Shown here piece after piece: positions 47,643 through 56,188 of a DNA stretch of 64,000 bases; positions within the stretch are counted from its first letter, which is position 1; each line of letters opens with the position of its first letter. Source of the stretch: Methylomonas aurea (GTDB lineage Bacteria > Pseudomonadota > Gammaproteobacteria > Methylococcales > Methylomonadaceae); the NCBI RefSeq assembly GCF_024505045.1, contig NZ_JANIBM010000002.1, positions 186,001-250,000 of the forward strand, written 5' to 3'. A model generated the notes under the pieces. The model worked only from the letters and a program-made list of their open reading frames with translations, had not been told where the DNA came from and did not search any database. A program made the translations under genes and the position numbers.

Positions 47643-47644
47643 TT
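47626..47644. promoter_or_regulatory. 19-bp palindrome overlapping the aas promoter (candidate repressor operator)
   Basis: AATTAAACAATGTTCAATT is an inverted repeat of nine-base half sites with one mismatch pair. It covers the -35 element and spacer of the aas promoter, so a bound protein would block it. The TetR gene at 43613, beyond lplT, is the nearest candidate regulator. Confidence 0.55.
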
Positions 47645-47843
47645 CAATTTTACAGCCTAGATTTTGCATTGCCAAATCCGACCGTCGTTAGCGGACAGTA
47701 GCCGTAGCCACGCATTTCGCATTTTTTCGGCGGATTTCATTATCATGTTGCTGCGTCGAGCAGCGGGGCATGAGCGAATGAAGCCTAAAGCACCTGCCAA
47801 GACCGCCGCCGAATTCCCGTTCAACGATCATTCGAGATCCATC

Positions 47844-49208
47844 ATGACCCAGATTTCCAGTCCCGAGCCGACCCAGGCCATCTCAGTTTGGCTGACCAGC
47901 GCCGACCGCAGCCGCTTGTTCGAAAAGTCGCAGGATGTGCTGTTTTTTCAAGCGGGCGAAGGCGACGGCCCTGCAATTACGCTGGACCCGGAACAAGTCC
48001 GGCAAACGATCGAGGGATTCGGTTTTTCGTTGACCGGCGGTAGCGCCATGCTGATCAGCCGCTTGCCGACAGCCACCAAACAAAACTTGTTGAATGAATT
48101 GTTTTTGGCCGACGCCGACGGTATCGGCGTCAGTTTTTTGCGGTTGAGTATCGGCGCGTCGGATTTGAGCGAGCGCAGTTACTCCTACGACGACTTGCCG
48201 GCAGGGCAAACCGACTTCGAGTTGGCCCATTTCGACCTAGATGCCGGCGACCGGGAGGTGGTGCCGTTGCTGCGGGAAATCCTGGCATTGAATCCTGAAA
48301 TCAAAATCATCGCCACGCCCTGGTCGGCGCCGCGCTGGATGAAAACCAACCAAGCTGCCGTCGGCGGCAAGTTAAGGCCGGAGTGTTACTCTGTTTACGC
48401 TCAATATTTCGTCAAATACCTGTTGGCAATGCGCGAACGGGGTATCGCGATTCACGCCATCACGCCGCAAAACGAGCCGCAAAACTTCAAAAACGACCCG
48501 AGCATGGTGATGGATGCGGCCGAGCAAGCCGAGTTCGTGAAAACTTACCTGGGTCCGGCGTTGGCGGAGGCGGGTTTGGCCGAAGTCGAAATCTTTTGTT
48601 GGGACCACAATTGCGACGTCAAACAATATCCGTTGGCGGTGTTTGCCGACGCCGGCGCCCGCAAATATTTGCGCGGCTCCGCTTGGCATCTATATGGCGG
48701 CGATATTTCGGTACTGTCGGAAATGCACGCCGCCTATCCGGACATGAAGTTGTATTTCACCGAACAATGGGTCGGATCGGACGGCGAATTCGGCGGCGAT
48801 CTGATGTGGCACATCCGCCATGTGTTGATCGGCGCCTGCCGCAATTGGAGTAATGCGGTACTGGAGTGGAATCTGGCCGCCGACCCGTTCTGCTGCCCGC
48901 ACACGCCGGGCGGCGAGGCGCGCTGTGTCGGCGCTTTGACCATCGACGGCGATCGGGTCGAGCGTAACGTGGCGTACTACATCATCGGCCATGCCGCGAA
49001 AACGGTAAGGCCCGGCTCGGTAACAATCCATTCCAGCGACGATGCGTTACCGAATGTAGCGTTTTCGACTCCGGAAGGCAATCTGGTGCTGATCGTGTTG
49101 AACGACGGCGACGCGGCCGTCGGCTTCGACATCCGCTACCGGGCGCTTACGGCCCGCGTCGAAATCCCGGCCAAGAGCGTCGCCACTTATCTTTGGCCGG
49201 CAAATTAA
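47844..49208 (+). CDS. Glycoside hydrolase family 30 (glucosylceramidase-like)
   Basis: About 454 residues from ATG 47844; earlier in-frame starts (47664, 47778) are possible but none yields a signal peptide. GH30 features: IEGFGFSLTGGSAMLISRLP, GVSFLRLSIGASDLS, IIATPWSAPRWMKTN, acid/base Glu in ITPQNEPQN, and nucleophile Glu in LYFTEQWVGSDG. A C-terminal beta domain (VTIHSSDDALPNVAFSTPEG) follows. The family cleaves beta-glucosyl or related bonds in glucosylceramides and glycans. Without a signal sequence it looks cytoplasmic, which is unusual for GH30. Confidence 0.88.
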   Translation: MTQISSPEPTQAISVWLTSADRSRLFEKSQDVLFFQAGEGDGPAITLDPEQVRQTIEGFGFSLTGGSAMLISRLPTATKQNLLNELFLADADGIGVSFLRLSIGASDLSERSYSYDDLPAGQTDFELAHFDLDAGDREVVPLLREILALNPEIKIIATPWSAPRWMKTNQAAVGGKLRPECYSVYAQYFVKYLLAMRERGIAIHAITPQNEPQNFKNDPSMVMDAAEQAEFVKTYLGPALAEAGLAEVEIFCWDHNCDVKQYPLAVFADAGARKYLRGSAWHLYGGDISVLSEMHAAYPDMKLYFTEQWVGSDGEFGGDLMWHIRHVLIGACRNWSNAVLEWNLAADPFCCPHTPGGEARCVGALTIDGDRVERNVAYYIIGHAAKTVRPGSVTIHSSDDALPNVAFSTPEGNLVLIVLNDGDAAVGFDIRYRALTARVEIPAKSVATYLWPAN

Positions 49209-49262
49209 TCCGCGCCGGCTTATTTCTTGGACATCCTTTAACCGAAAGTCATTCTTTAGCTC

Positions 49263-50516
49263 ATGAATTCATCTTCCATAACCGAGATCGCCCGGCAAAG
49301 CCGTTTGGCTGCGCGCCAACTGGCGCCGGCTTCGGATGCGCAACGTAATTTGGCTCTGGCAAAAATGGCCGAAGCGCTGCAGGCCGTTAGAGCGCAGGTG
49401 CTGGCAACCAACGCCGAAGAAGTCGCGAAAGCCCGCGCGGCCGGCCAGACCGAGGCGATGGTCAAACGGCTGACCATCGACGACAAAATGTTCGATTACA
49501 TGCTGTCGCGCTTGAAAAAAGTCGCGCAATTGCCCGATCCGCTGAACCGTATCCTGACCGGCCATACCAATCCGGCCGGGTTGCGGGTGTATAAGAAGTC
49601 GGTACCGCTCGGCGTGATCGGCATGATTTACGAATCGCGGCCCAACGTCACCACCGACGCCGCCGGCGTCTGCATCAAAAGCGGCAACGCCGTGATTCTG
49701 CGCGGCGGCTCGGAGGCGTTGCAAACCAACGCGGTATTGACCGATGCGATGGTAGCTGGCGCGGTGGTCGCCGGCTTGCCGCAACACGCCATCCAGATCG
49801 TTCGCAGGCCAGGCCACGAAGCGGTCGGCGAATTATTGCAACAAGACCAGTACATCGACGTACTGATCCCGCGCGGCGGCAAAAGCCTGATCAAACGTAT
49901 CGCCGAAGGCACGCGGATTCCGGTGATCAAACATTACGACGGCATTTGCCATTTGTATCTGGCCGCCGACGCCGAACCGGACAAAGCCGTGGCGCTGGCA
50001 GTCAATTCCAAATGCCAGAGCGTGCAGGTCTGCAACGCGTTGGAGACCTTGCTGGTTGATGCCGAATGTGCCGAACGTTTGTTGCCGTTATTGGACGAAG
50101 CCTTTACTGAAAATGGCATCGAACTGCGCGGCTGTGAGGAAACCCTGAAAATATTGCCCGGCATTGCCGCAGCCACCGAAGAGGACTGGTCCAGCGAATA
50201 CCTGGCGCCGATTCTGTCGGTGAAAATCGTCGCCGGCATCCAGCAAGCCATCGATCACATCAACCACTACGGCTCCGGCCACACCGACGGCATCGTCACC
50301 CAAAGCCTGAGCCTGGTAAGGCAATTCGAAGAACAAGTCGATTCGGCCTCGGTGATGGTCAACGCCTCGACCCGGCTATCCGGCGGCGGCGATTATGGAC
50401 TGGGCTCGGTAGTCGGCATCAGCACCGATAAACTCCACGTCCGCGGTCCGGTCGGGCCGGAGGGGCTCACTACCTACAAATGGGTAGCTGTGGGGGACGG
50501 CCATCTGCGGGATTAG
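49263..50516 (+). CDS. proA: Gamma-glutamyl phosphate reductase
   Basis: A 417-residue aldehyde-dehydrogenase-fold enzyme, normal length for ProA. GLRVYKKSVPLGVIGMIYESRPNVTTDAAG and KSGNAVILRGGSEAL are family blocks, and the catalytic Cys lies in NSKCQSVQVCNALETLLV (about residue 252). It performs the second step of proline synthesis with NADPH. proB is not adjacent, so the pathway genes are dispersed. Confidence 0.95.
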   Translation: MNSSSITEIARQSRLAARQLAPASDAQRNLALAKMAEALQAVRAQVLATNAEEVAKARAAGQTEAMVKRLTIDDKMFDYMLSRLKKVAQLPDPLNRILTGHTNPAGLRVYKKSVPLGVIGMIYESRPNVTTDAAGVCIKSGNAVILRGGSEALQTNAVLTDAMVAGAVVAGLPQHAIQIVRRPGHEAVGELLQQDQYIDVLIPRGGKSLIKRIAEGTRIPVIKHYDGICHLYLAADAEPDKAVALAVNSKCQSVQVCNALETLLVDAECAERLLPLLDEAFTENGIELRGCEETLKILPGIAAATEEDWSSEYLAPILSVKIVAGIQQAIDHINHYGSGHTDGIVTQSLSLVRQFEEQVDSASVMVNASTRLSGGGDYGLGSVVGISTDKLHVRGPVGPEGLTTYKWVAVGDGHLRD

Positions 50517-50821
50517 GGAGCGAACGTCTCACCTGGGTACCGCGCGGGCGGAAAAAAGCCCAGCCACATTGAATTCGGTGATCGACTTGCCGGCCGCTCG
50601 CGCAACGGAGCCATGCACATGACTACGTTATAGATCCTACGATGTGGGAAACAAGATTAGCGTTGACCGAATATGGCCAATCGCTAACCCGGCAAGCGTC
50701 CGGTTCTCAATCGATTTCAACGGCGTTTTACCGGGGGCGTTAAGGCGTCAGTTGGCATCGGCACAATTGTATTGGGCGGTGCGGTCCGCGCGGGTCGCAA
50801 ATTCGCGATCAGCCCGGGCGT
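50517..50821. other. Intergenic region with no recognised feature
   Basis: About 300 bases between the convergent proA and nasT-like genes. A short open frame at 50644-50832 has no family similarity that I recognise. I see no clear terminator. Confidence 0.4.
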
Positions 50822-51403
50822 CTATTTGCTGAACAACTCCGCCATCGAGATCACGTTTTTCGCCATTTCGCCGATCGGCATGTTGCGGTCCATCGCCAAT
50901 TTGCGCAGGGCGTGGTAGGCCTGATCCTCGGTATAGCCTTGCGATTTGATCAAAATGGCTTTGGCCCTGTCCACCAATTTGCGGTCTTCGAGTTGGGTTT
51001 TGGTTTTTTTCAGTTCTTCTTTCAAGGCATGCTGCTCCTTGAAGCGGGCGATGGCGATATCGACTATGGCCTTGATCCGTTTCGGCTCCAGGCCGTCGAC
51101 GATATAGGCGCTGACGCCGGCTTTGATGACTTTGTTGATGGTTTCGGTTTGCTGGTCTTCGGCGAACATCACCACCGGCAGCGAAAAACTCTGGTTGATT
51201 TCGACGATGGTTTGCAACACCGCGTCGGTCGGTGTGTACAGGTTCAGCACGACTACGTCGGGATGCAGGGTTTGCACGATCTGCAGCATGTTCAGCTCTT
51301 TCAGCCGGAGCGTCACTACCTCGCAGCCGTGTTGGCGTAAAGCCGCTTCGAGCAGGCGCTCGCTATCGAATTCGTCGACTACCAAAACATTCAATCCGGC
51401 CAT
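50822..51403 (-). CDS. nasT: NasT-like ANTAR-domain antitermination regulator
   Basis: A 193-residue protein. The N-terminal receiver-like domain (LNVLVVDEFDSERLLEAALR) has Asn in VVVLNLYTP where the phosphorylated Asp is expected. A coiled coil leads to the C-terminal ANTAR RNA-binding domain (LVDRAKAILIKSQGYTEDQA, then YHALRKLAMDRNMPIGEMAK). NasT binds leader RNA of nitrate assimilation genes and prevents termination; it is normally held by the nitrate sensor NasS, which is not encoded next to it here. ATG 51403 lies just after the transporter stop. The divergent nirB leader contains an intrinsic terminator that fits its role. Confidence 0.87.
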   Translation of the reverse strand: MAGLNVLVVDEFDSERLLEAALRQHGCEVVTLRLKELNMLQIVQTLHPDVVVLNLYTPTDAVLQTIVEINQSFSLPVVMFAEDQQTETINKVIKAGVSAYIVDGLEPKRIKAIVDIAIARFKEQHALKEELKKTKTQLEDRKLVDRAKAILIKSQGYTEDQAYHALRKLAMDRNMPIGEMAKNVISMAELFSK

Positions 51404-51405
51404 GG

Positions 51406-52884
51406 TCAATCCAATGCGATTTTCAACAGCGAGCCGTCAGGCATGATTTCGGTAATGTAGTTTTTCGGTTCTTCCAGGTAATAGATCAGCCCCAGCAGTA
51501 GCAGGCAACAGGCGCTCAAAATCAGGAAGAAGGCGGTCGCGGAGACGAAGGTCAGCAAAATCAAGAACACGATGGCGCCGGCATTGCCGTAGGCGCCGAC
51601 GATGCCCGCCACCTCGCCGGTAATGGCGCGTTTCACCAGCGGCACGAAGGCGAAAATGGCGCCTTCGGCGGCCTGCATGAAGATCGAGCAGACCAAGGTC
51701 ACGACCACGGTCAGCACAATCGACCATTGCGGCGAAATCAAAGCCATCAGCAAATAGCCGCCGGCCAAGCCGGCCGAAAACAGCGTTAACGACAGTTTGC
51801 GGCCGATCTTGTCGCTGAGCCAACCGCCGGCCGGCCGGGCGATGACATTGGTCACGACGAAACTGGAAGCCAGCAGGCCGGCATCCAGCATGCCCAAACC
51901 TTGGGTTTGGTTGAAAGTTTTGTAAAAAAATATCGGCAGCATCGACAGTACCGCCAGTTTGGAGCCGAAGGTCACCAAATAGGCGATGGCGAGGATGAAG
52001 ACCTGCTTGTAGCGGTAGTGGTGAATGCTGGCGATGGGTTGGCTCAGGCGGTCGGCGTTGCTGGTGACCAGTTGGTAACAGTGGATCAGAAACAGCAACC
52101 AGACCACGCTGTGCAACAGCAAAGTACAACCGGGGCTGAGGACCATGGTTTCCGGAGTCGACAATTTCCAGGCCAACAGTGACATCGTCGCATACAGCGG
52201 CGCCAGGCTCAGCATATACAGGAACAGGTCGCGAATGCTGGTGACTTCCATCGTCGCCGGGCGCCGGCTTTTCAGTGCGGCGATTTCCGGCGGAAAGTTC
52301 TCGACACTGAAGTAATAAACCACCGAATAGGCCAGTGCGATGCAGCCGGTCAAGGCGATGGCGGAGCGCCAGCCGTGTTCGGCACCGAAGTAAAAGGCCA
52401 GGCCGGGCAGGAATATCGCCGCGAAGGCCGAACCGAAATTGCCCCAGCCGGCGTAGATACCCTCGGCGGTACCGACCTGGCTGGCCGGAAACCAGTCGCC
52501 GATGATCCGCACCCCGACCACGAAGCCGGCGCCGATGAAGCCGAGCAAGAAGCGCGACCAAGCCAACTCGGCGAAATTTTCGGCGCTGGCGAACATGAAG
52601 CAGGGGATGCTGCACACCGCCAGTAACACGCTATAGCTGATCTTGGCGCCGAAGCGGTCCACCAGCATGCCGGTTATGACCCGGGCCGGTATGGTCAGAG
52701 CCACGTTCAACAACAACAGAATGTCGACCTCGGCCTCGCTGATGCCCAGATCCTGCTGGATCAGTACCAATAAAGACGCATGGTTGAACCAGATGACGAA
52801 ACTGATGAAAAAAGCGATCCAGCTCATATGCAGTACTTTGGCTTTGCCTTGCATGCTGAGCAACTTAAACGGGGTAAATGACAT
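51406..52884 (-). CDS. Nitrate/nitrite transporter of the MFS (NarK/NasA-like)
   Basis: A 492-residue protein with about twelve transmembrane helices. The start ATG 52884 gives MSFTPFKLLSMQGKAKVLHM, typical of NarK-like proteins; upstream extension to 52992 overlaps the NtrC site region. GWGNFGSAFAAIFLPG and GNAGAIVFLILLTFV correspond to the two nitrate signature motifs, and RPAGGWLSDKIGRKLSL is an MFS loop. It would bring in nitrate or nitrite for NirBD. It shares a control region with nirB and is followed directly by nasT. Confidence 0.87.
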   Translation of the reverse strand: MSFTPFKLLSMQGKAKVLHMSWIAFFISFVIWFNHASLLVLIQQDLGISEAEVDILLLLNVALTIPARVITGMLVDRFGAKISYSVLLAVCSIPCFMFASAENFAELAWSRFLLGFIGAGFVVGVRIIGDWFPASQVGTAEGIYAGWGNFGSAFAAIFLPGLAFYFGAEHGWRSAIALTGCIALAYSVVYYFSVENFPPEIAALKSRRPATMEVTSIRDLFLYMLSLAPLYATMSLLAWKLSTPETMVLSPGCTLLLHSVVWLLFLIHCYQLVTSNADRLSQPIASIHHYRYKQVFILAIAYLVTFGSKLAVLSMLPIFFYKTFNQTQGLGMLDAGLLASSFVVTNVIARPAGGWLSDKIGRKLSLTLFSAGLAGGYLLMALISPQWSIVLTVVVTLVCSIFMQAAEGAIFAFVPLVKRAITGEVAGIVGAYGNAGAIVFLILLTFVSATAFFLILSACCLLLLGLIYYLEEPKNYITEIMPDGSLLKIALD

Positions 52885-52974
52885 GCGGATTCCGGAGTTA
52901 TCGATTCGGCATTTGCCAAGCAGCTTGTATGCCATCGCGATTCGTTCGGCTGGCCGGGGCTGGTGCCGAATTGC

Positions 52975-52991
52975 TGCATCAATCTGGTGCA
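52975..52991. promoter_or_regulatory. NtrC-type binding site
   Basis: TGCATC-AATCT-GGTGCA matches the NtrC consensus TGCACC-N5-GGTGCA at 11 of 12 half-site positions. It lies about 110 bases upstream of a sigma54-like promoter before nirB and about 90 bases upstream of the transporter start, so it could act on both. Confidence 0.75.
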
Positions 52992-53083
52992 AAACGCCGC
53001 GGAAATTGCATTATTTGAGTGCGCGGTGGCGCCGGATTCGCGGCCCGGCTGGCGCTAATGCCTATTTATCAATATTTTAAGAA

Positions 53084-53100
53084 TTGGCATGTATTTTGTT
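53084..53100 (+). promoter_or_regulatory. Sigma54-like promoter of nirBD
   Basis: TTGGCATGTATTTTGTT has GG and G(T) spaced ten bases apart as in the -24/-12 consensus (TTGGCACG-N4-TTGCA), deviating at the last C of -12. The start would be near 53110, just before the hairpin at 53112. Confidence 0.55.
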
Positions 53101-53111
53101 TGGCATAATCC

Positions 53112-53130
53112 AAGTCTTGTCTGCAGACTT
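53112..53130 (+). promoter_or_regulatory. Leader hairpin upstream of the nirB attenuator
   Basis: AAGTCT and AGACTT (53112-53117, 53125-53130) pair around a seven-base loop TGTCTGC. It could be part of the antiterminator RNA element, but the loop is not the canonical six-base loop with A at 1 and G at 4 bound by ANTAR proteins. Confidence 0.45.
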
Positions 53131-53152
53131 ACCCCCCGTGTTGAATTGGACA

Positions 53153-53206
53153 AAGGCGTCCTGCTTGAATGAGTGTGCTCATTCGATCAGGACGCCTTTT
53201 TTTTTG
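53153..53206 (+). terminator. Intrinsic terminator in the nirB leader (attenuator)
   Basis: AAAGGCGTCCTG (from 53152) pairs with CAGGACGCCTTT, with an inner stem TTGAATGAG/CTCATTCGA closing on TGTG, and a run of nine T follows. It lies about 100 bases before the nirB ATG and after the likely transcription start, so it would stop nirBD transcription unless relieved, the arrangement known for NasR/NasT-controlled nitrate operons. Confidence 0.85.
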
Positions 53207-53311
53207 GCCGAAAAAAGGGTGGCCGGACAAGCTTGGAATCATTTGCCTTCGCCGGCGCATTGCGGGCCGGGTCGGCGTTTGCGGATTAATCTGAATCGAC
53301 AGAGGCTTGAT

Positions 53312-55852
53312 ATGAGTAACAAACAAACCCTGGTTGTGATTGGCAACGGCATGGTTGGCCAGCATTTTTTGAGCAGTTTGGCGGGCAGTGCGGCAATGGC
53401 CGACTACCGGGTGGTCACGTTTTGCGAAGAGCCGCGCCCTGCATATGACCGCGTGCATTTATCGGAATATTTCGCCGGCAAAACCGCGGCGGATCTGTCT
53501 CTGGTCGAGGCCGGCTTTTTTGCCGAGCATGGCATCGAAATCCATCTGGGAGACAAAGCGGTTGCGATCGATCGTGCCGCCAAGCAAGTCACGTCGGCTA
53601 AAGGCTTGACAATTGCCTACGACAAACTGGTGTTGGCGACCGGTTCCTACCCGTTCGTGCCGCCGGTTCCCGGCCACGAGCGGCCGCAGTGTCTGGTATA
53701 CCGCACCATAGAAGATCTGGAAGCGATACAAGCGGCGGCGGCGCAATCCACGGTCGGTGCCGTGGTCGGCGGCGGCTTGCTGGGGTTGGAAGCCGCTAAA
53801 GCCTTGAAAGACTTGGGATTGGAAACTCACGTGGTCGAATTCGCACCGCGCTTGATGGCGGTGCAGTTGGACGAAGGCGGCGGCGCGATGCTGAAACATA
53901 AAATCGAAGCGCTGGGCGTCAACGTTCATTTGAACAAGAACACCACATTGATAGACGACGGCATGCAGTGCCGGCACAAAATGAATTTCGCCGACGGCCA
54001 GGTCTTGGAAACCGACATCGTGTTGTTCTCGGCCGGCATTCGCCCGCGCGACGAGATCGCCCGCCAATCAGGTTTGGAAGTCGGCCCACGCGGCGGCATT
54101 GTCATCGACAACCAATGCCGGACATCCGATCCGGACATTTACGCCATCGGTGAATGTGCACTGTGGAATGGCCAGATCTTCGGTCTGGTCGCGCCGGGTT
54201 ACACGATGGCCAGAACCGTCGTCGCCGGATTGAGCGGCGAGGCGGCCAGCTTTACCGGCGCCGACATGAGCACCAAACTGAAGCTGATGGGCGTCGATGT
54301 CGCCAGCATCGGCGACGCGCACGCCAGAACGCCGGGGGCATTGGTTTACACCTACCAGAACGGTTCGGCCGAAATCTACAAACGCTTGGTGGTCAGCCAG
54401 GATCAAAAACACCTGCTCGGCGCAGTATTGGTCGGCGATGCCGCCGGCTACGGCACCTTGTTGCAATATTGCCTGAACGGTATCGAGTTGCCGGAAAATC
54501 CGGATTCGTTGATTTTGCCGCAGCGCTCCGACCAATCGGTGGGCCTGGGGCCCGACGCGCTGCCGGCGTCTGCGCAAATCTGCTCATGCCACGATGTCAG
54601 CAAAGGCCAGGTCTGCGGGGCGATCGAAGCCGGTTGCCTGACGCTGGGCGATTTAAAGGCGCAGACCAAGGCTGCCACCGGTTGCGGCGGTTGTTCGGCG
54701 CTGTTGAAGTCGGTATTGGACTGCGAATTGAGCAAGATGGGCGTCGCGGTCAGCACCGACCTGTGCGAACACTTTGCCTACACCCGCCAGGATTTGTACA
54801 ACCTGGTCATGGTCGGCCAAATCAAAACGTTCGACGAATTGCTGGACAAACACGGCAAAGGTTTGGGCTGCGATGTCTGTAAGCAAGCCGTAGGCTCGAT
54901 TCTGGCCTCTTACTGGAACGACTACATCTTGGAAAAACCGCATATCGGCCTGCAGGATACCAACGACACCTTTCTGGCCAATATGCAGAAAGACGGCACT
55001 TATTCGGTGGTGCCGCGGATCGCCGGCGGCGAAATCACGCCGGATATGTTGATCGTACTGGGACAGGTCGGCAAAAAATACAATCTGTACACCAAAATCA
55101 CCGGCGGTCAGCGCGTCGACTTTTTCGGCGCCCGGCTGGAGCAATTGCCGGCGATCTGGAAAGAACTGACCGATGCCGGCTTCGAATCCGGCCACGCTTA
55201 CGGCAAGTCGCTGCGCACGGTCAAATCCTGCGTCGGCAGCACCTGGTGCCGCTACGGCGTCGACGATAGCGTCGGCCTGGCGATCGAACTGGAAAACCGC
55301 TACAAAGGTTTGCGGGCGCCGCACAAAATCAAATTCGCCGTGTCGGGTTGCACCCGGGAATGCGCCGAGGCCCAGGGCAAGGATATCGGCGTCATCGCCA
55401 CCGAGAACGGCTGGAATCTATATGTTTGCGGCAACGGCGGCATGAAACCGCGTCACGCCGATTTGTTCGCCACCAACCTGGACAAGGAAACCCTGATCAA
55501 ATACATCGACCGGGTATTGATCTTTTACGTGCGCACTGCGGCCCGCCTGCAACGCACTTCGGTCTGGATGGAAAACATGGAAGGCGGCCTGGAGTATTTG
55601 AAGTCGGTGGTGATCGACGACAAGCTCGGGATTGGCGCCGATCTGGAGCAGCAAATGCAGCATGTCATCGACACCTATCAATGCGAATGGAAAACCACCT
55701 TGCAGGACGAACAACGCCTGAAACGGTTCCGCCATTTCGTCAATAGCGACCAAGCCGACGACAACGTGGTGTTCGTCGAGGAGCGCGGCCAAATTCGGCC
55801 GGCCAACGACTTCGAACGCAAACATTTTAAATTGGTAGAGGAGGCCGCCTAA
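53312..55852 (+). CDS. nirB: Assimilatory nitrite reductase (NADH) large subunit
   Basis: An 846-residue flavoprotein from ATG 53312 (MSNKQTLVVIGNGMVGQHFL). It has FAD and NADH binding regions (residues 1-310), two BFD-type [2Fe-2S] regions with Cys clusters (ICSCHDVSKGQVCGAI, ATGCGGC), and the siroheme/4Fe-4S domain with the ligand motifs SCVGSTWCRYG and SGCTRECAEAQG. It reduces nitrite to ammonium with nirD. In-frame sequence back to 53084 spans the leader terminator and is not coding. nirD overlaps its stop by one base. Confidence 0.95.
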   Translation: MSNKQTLVVIGNGMVGQHFLSSLAGSAAMADYRVVTFCEEPRPAYDRVHLSEYFAGKTAADLSLVEAGFFAEHGIEIHLGDKAVAIDRAAKQVTSAKGLTIAYDKLVLATGSYPFVPPVPGHERPQCLVYRTIEDLEAIQAAAAQSTVGAVVGGGLLGLEAAKALKDLGLETHVVEFAPRLMAVQLDEGGGAMLKHKIEALGVNVHLNKNTTLIDDGMQCRHKMNFADGQVLETDIVLFSAGIRPRDEIARQSGLEVGPRGGIVIDNQCRTSDPDIYAIGECALWNGQIFGLVAPGYTMARTVVAGLSGEAASFTGADMSTKLKLMGVDVASIGDAHARTPGALVYTYQNGSAEIYKRLVVSQDQKHLLGAVLVGDAAGYGTLLQYCLNGIELPENPDSLILPQRSDQSVGLGPDALPASAQICSCHDVSKGQVCGAIEAGCLTLGDLKAQTKAATGCGGCSALLKSVLDCELSKMGVAVSTDLCEHFAYTRQDLYNLVMVGQIKTFDELLDKHGKGLGCDVCKQAVGSILASYWNDYILEKPHIGLQDTNDTFLANMQKDGTYSVVPRIAGGEITPDMLIVLGQVGKKYNLYTKITGGQRVDFFGARLEQLPAIWKELTDAGFESGHAYGKSLRTVKSCVGSTWCRYGVDDSVGLAIELENRYKGLRAPHKIKFAVSGCTRECAEAQGKDIGVIATENGWNLYVCGNGGMKPRHADLFATNLDKETLIKYIDRVLIFYVRTAARLQRTSVWMENMEGGLEYLKSVVIDDKLGIGADLEQQMQHVIDTYQCEWKTTLQDEQRLKRFRHFVNSDQADDNVVFVEERGQIRPANDFERKHFKLVEEAA

Positions 55853-56184
55853 TGAGCAGTTGGATCGATGTCTGCAGTGTCGACGATTTGCAACCGGATT
55901 CCGGTATTTGCGCGCTGGTTGGCGGGCGGCAGGTGGCGATATTTTTCCTGCCGCGGCGGCAAGCGGTTTATGCGCTCGGCAATTTCGACCCGTTCAGTCG
56001 CGCAAACGTGTTGTCGCGTGGCATGATAGGCGACATCGGCGGTGAGCCGATGGTGGCGTCGCCGATGTATAAGCAGCATTTTCATTTACATACCGGCGTG
56101 TGTTTCGAAGATCCCAGCGTCGCAACGCCTGCATACCGGGTCCGAATCGACCGCGGCAGGGTAGCGGTGCAATTGCCGGAGTAA
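55852..56184 (+). CDS. nirD: Assimilatory nitrite reductase small subunit
   Basis: A 110-residue Rieske-fold protein of the NirD family. GDIGGEPMVASPMYKQHFHL and TGVCFEDPSVATPAYRV are recognisable, but the Cys-X-His ligands of a true Rieske cluster are absent, as is normal for NirD. It supports NirB in nitrite reduction. Start codon overlaps the nirB stop (TAATG); a PhzF-like gene follows four bases later. Confidence 0.92.
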   Translation: MSSWIDVCSVDDLQPDSGICALVGGRQVAIFFLPRRQAVYALGNFDPFSRANVLSRGMIGDIGGEPMVASPMYKQHFHLHTGVCFEDPSVATPAYRVRIDRGRVAVQLPE

Positions 56185-56188
56185 AAAA

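Noticed and set aside
51437-52615. 392-codon open frame on the minus strand
   Set aside because: Out-of-frame shadow inside the nitrate/nitrite transporter gene.
53112-53130. Claim of a canonical ANTAR-binding hexaloop in the nirB leader
   Set aside because: The loop has seven bases and lacks A at position 1 and G at position 4; reported only as a leader hairpin.
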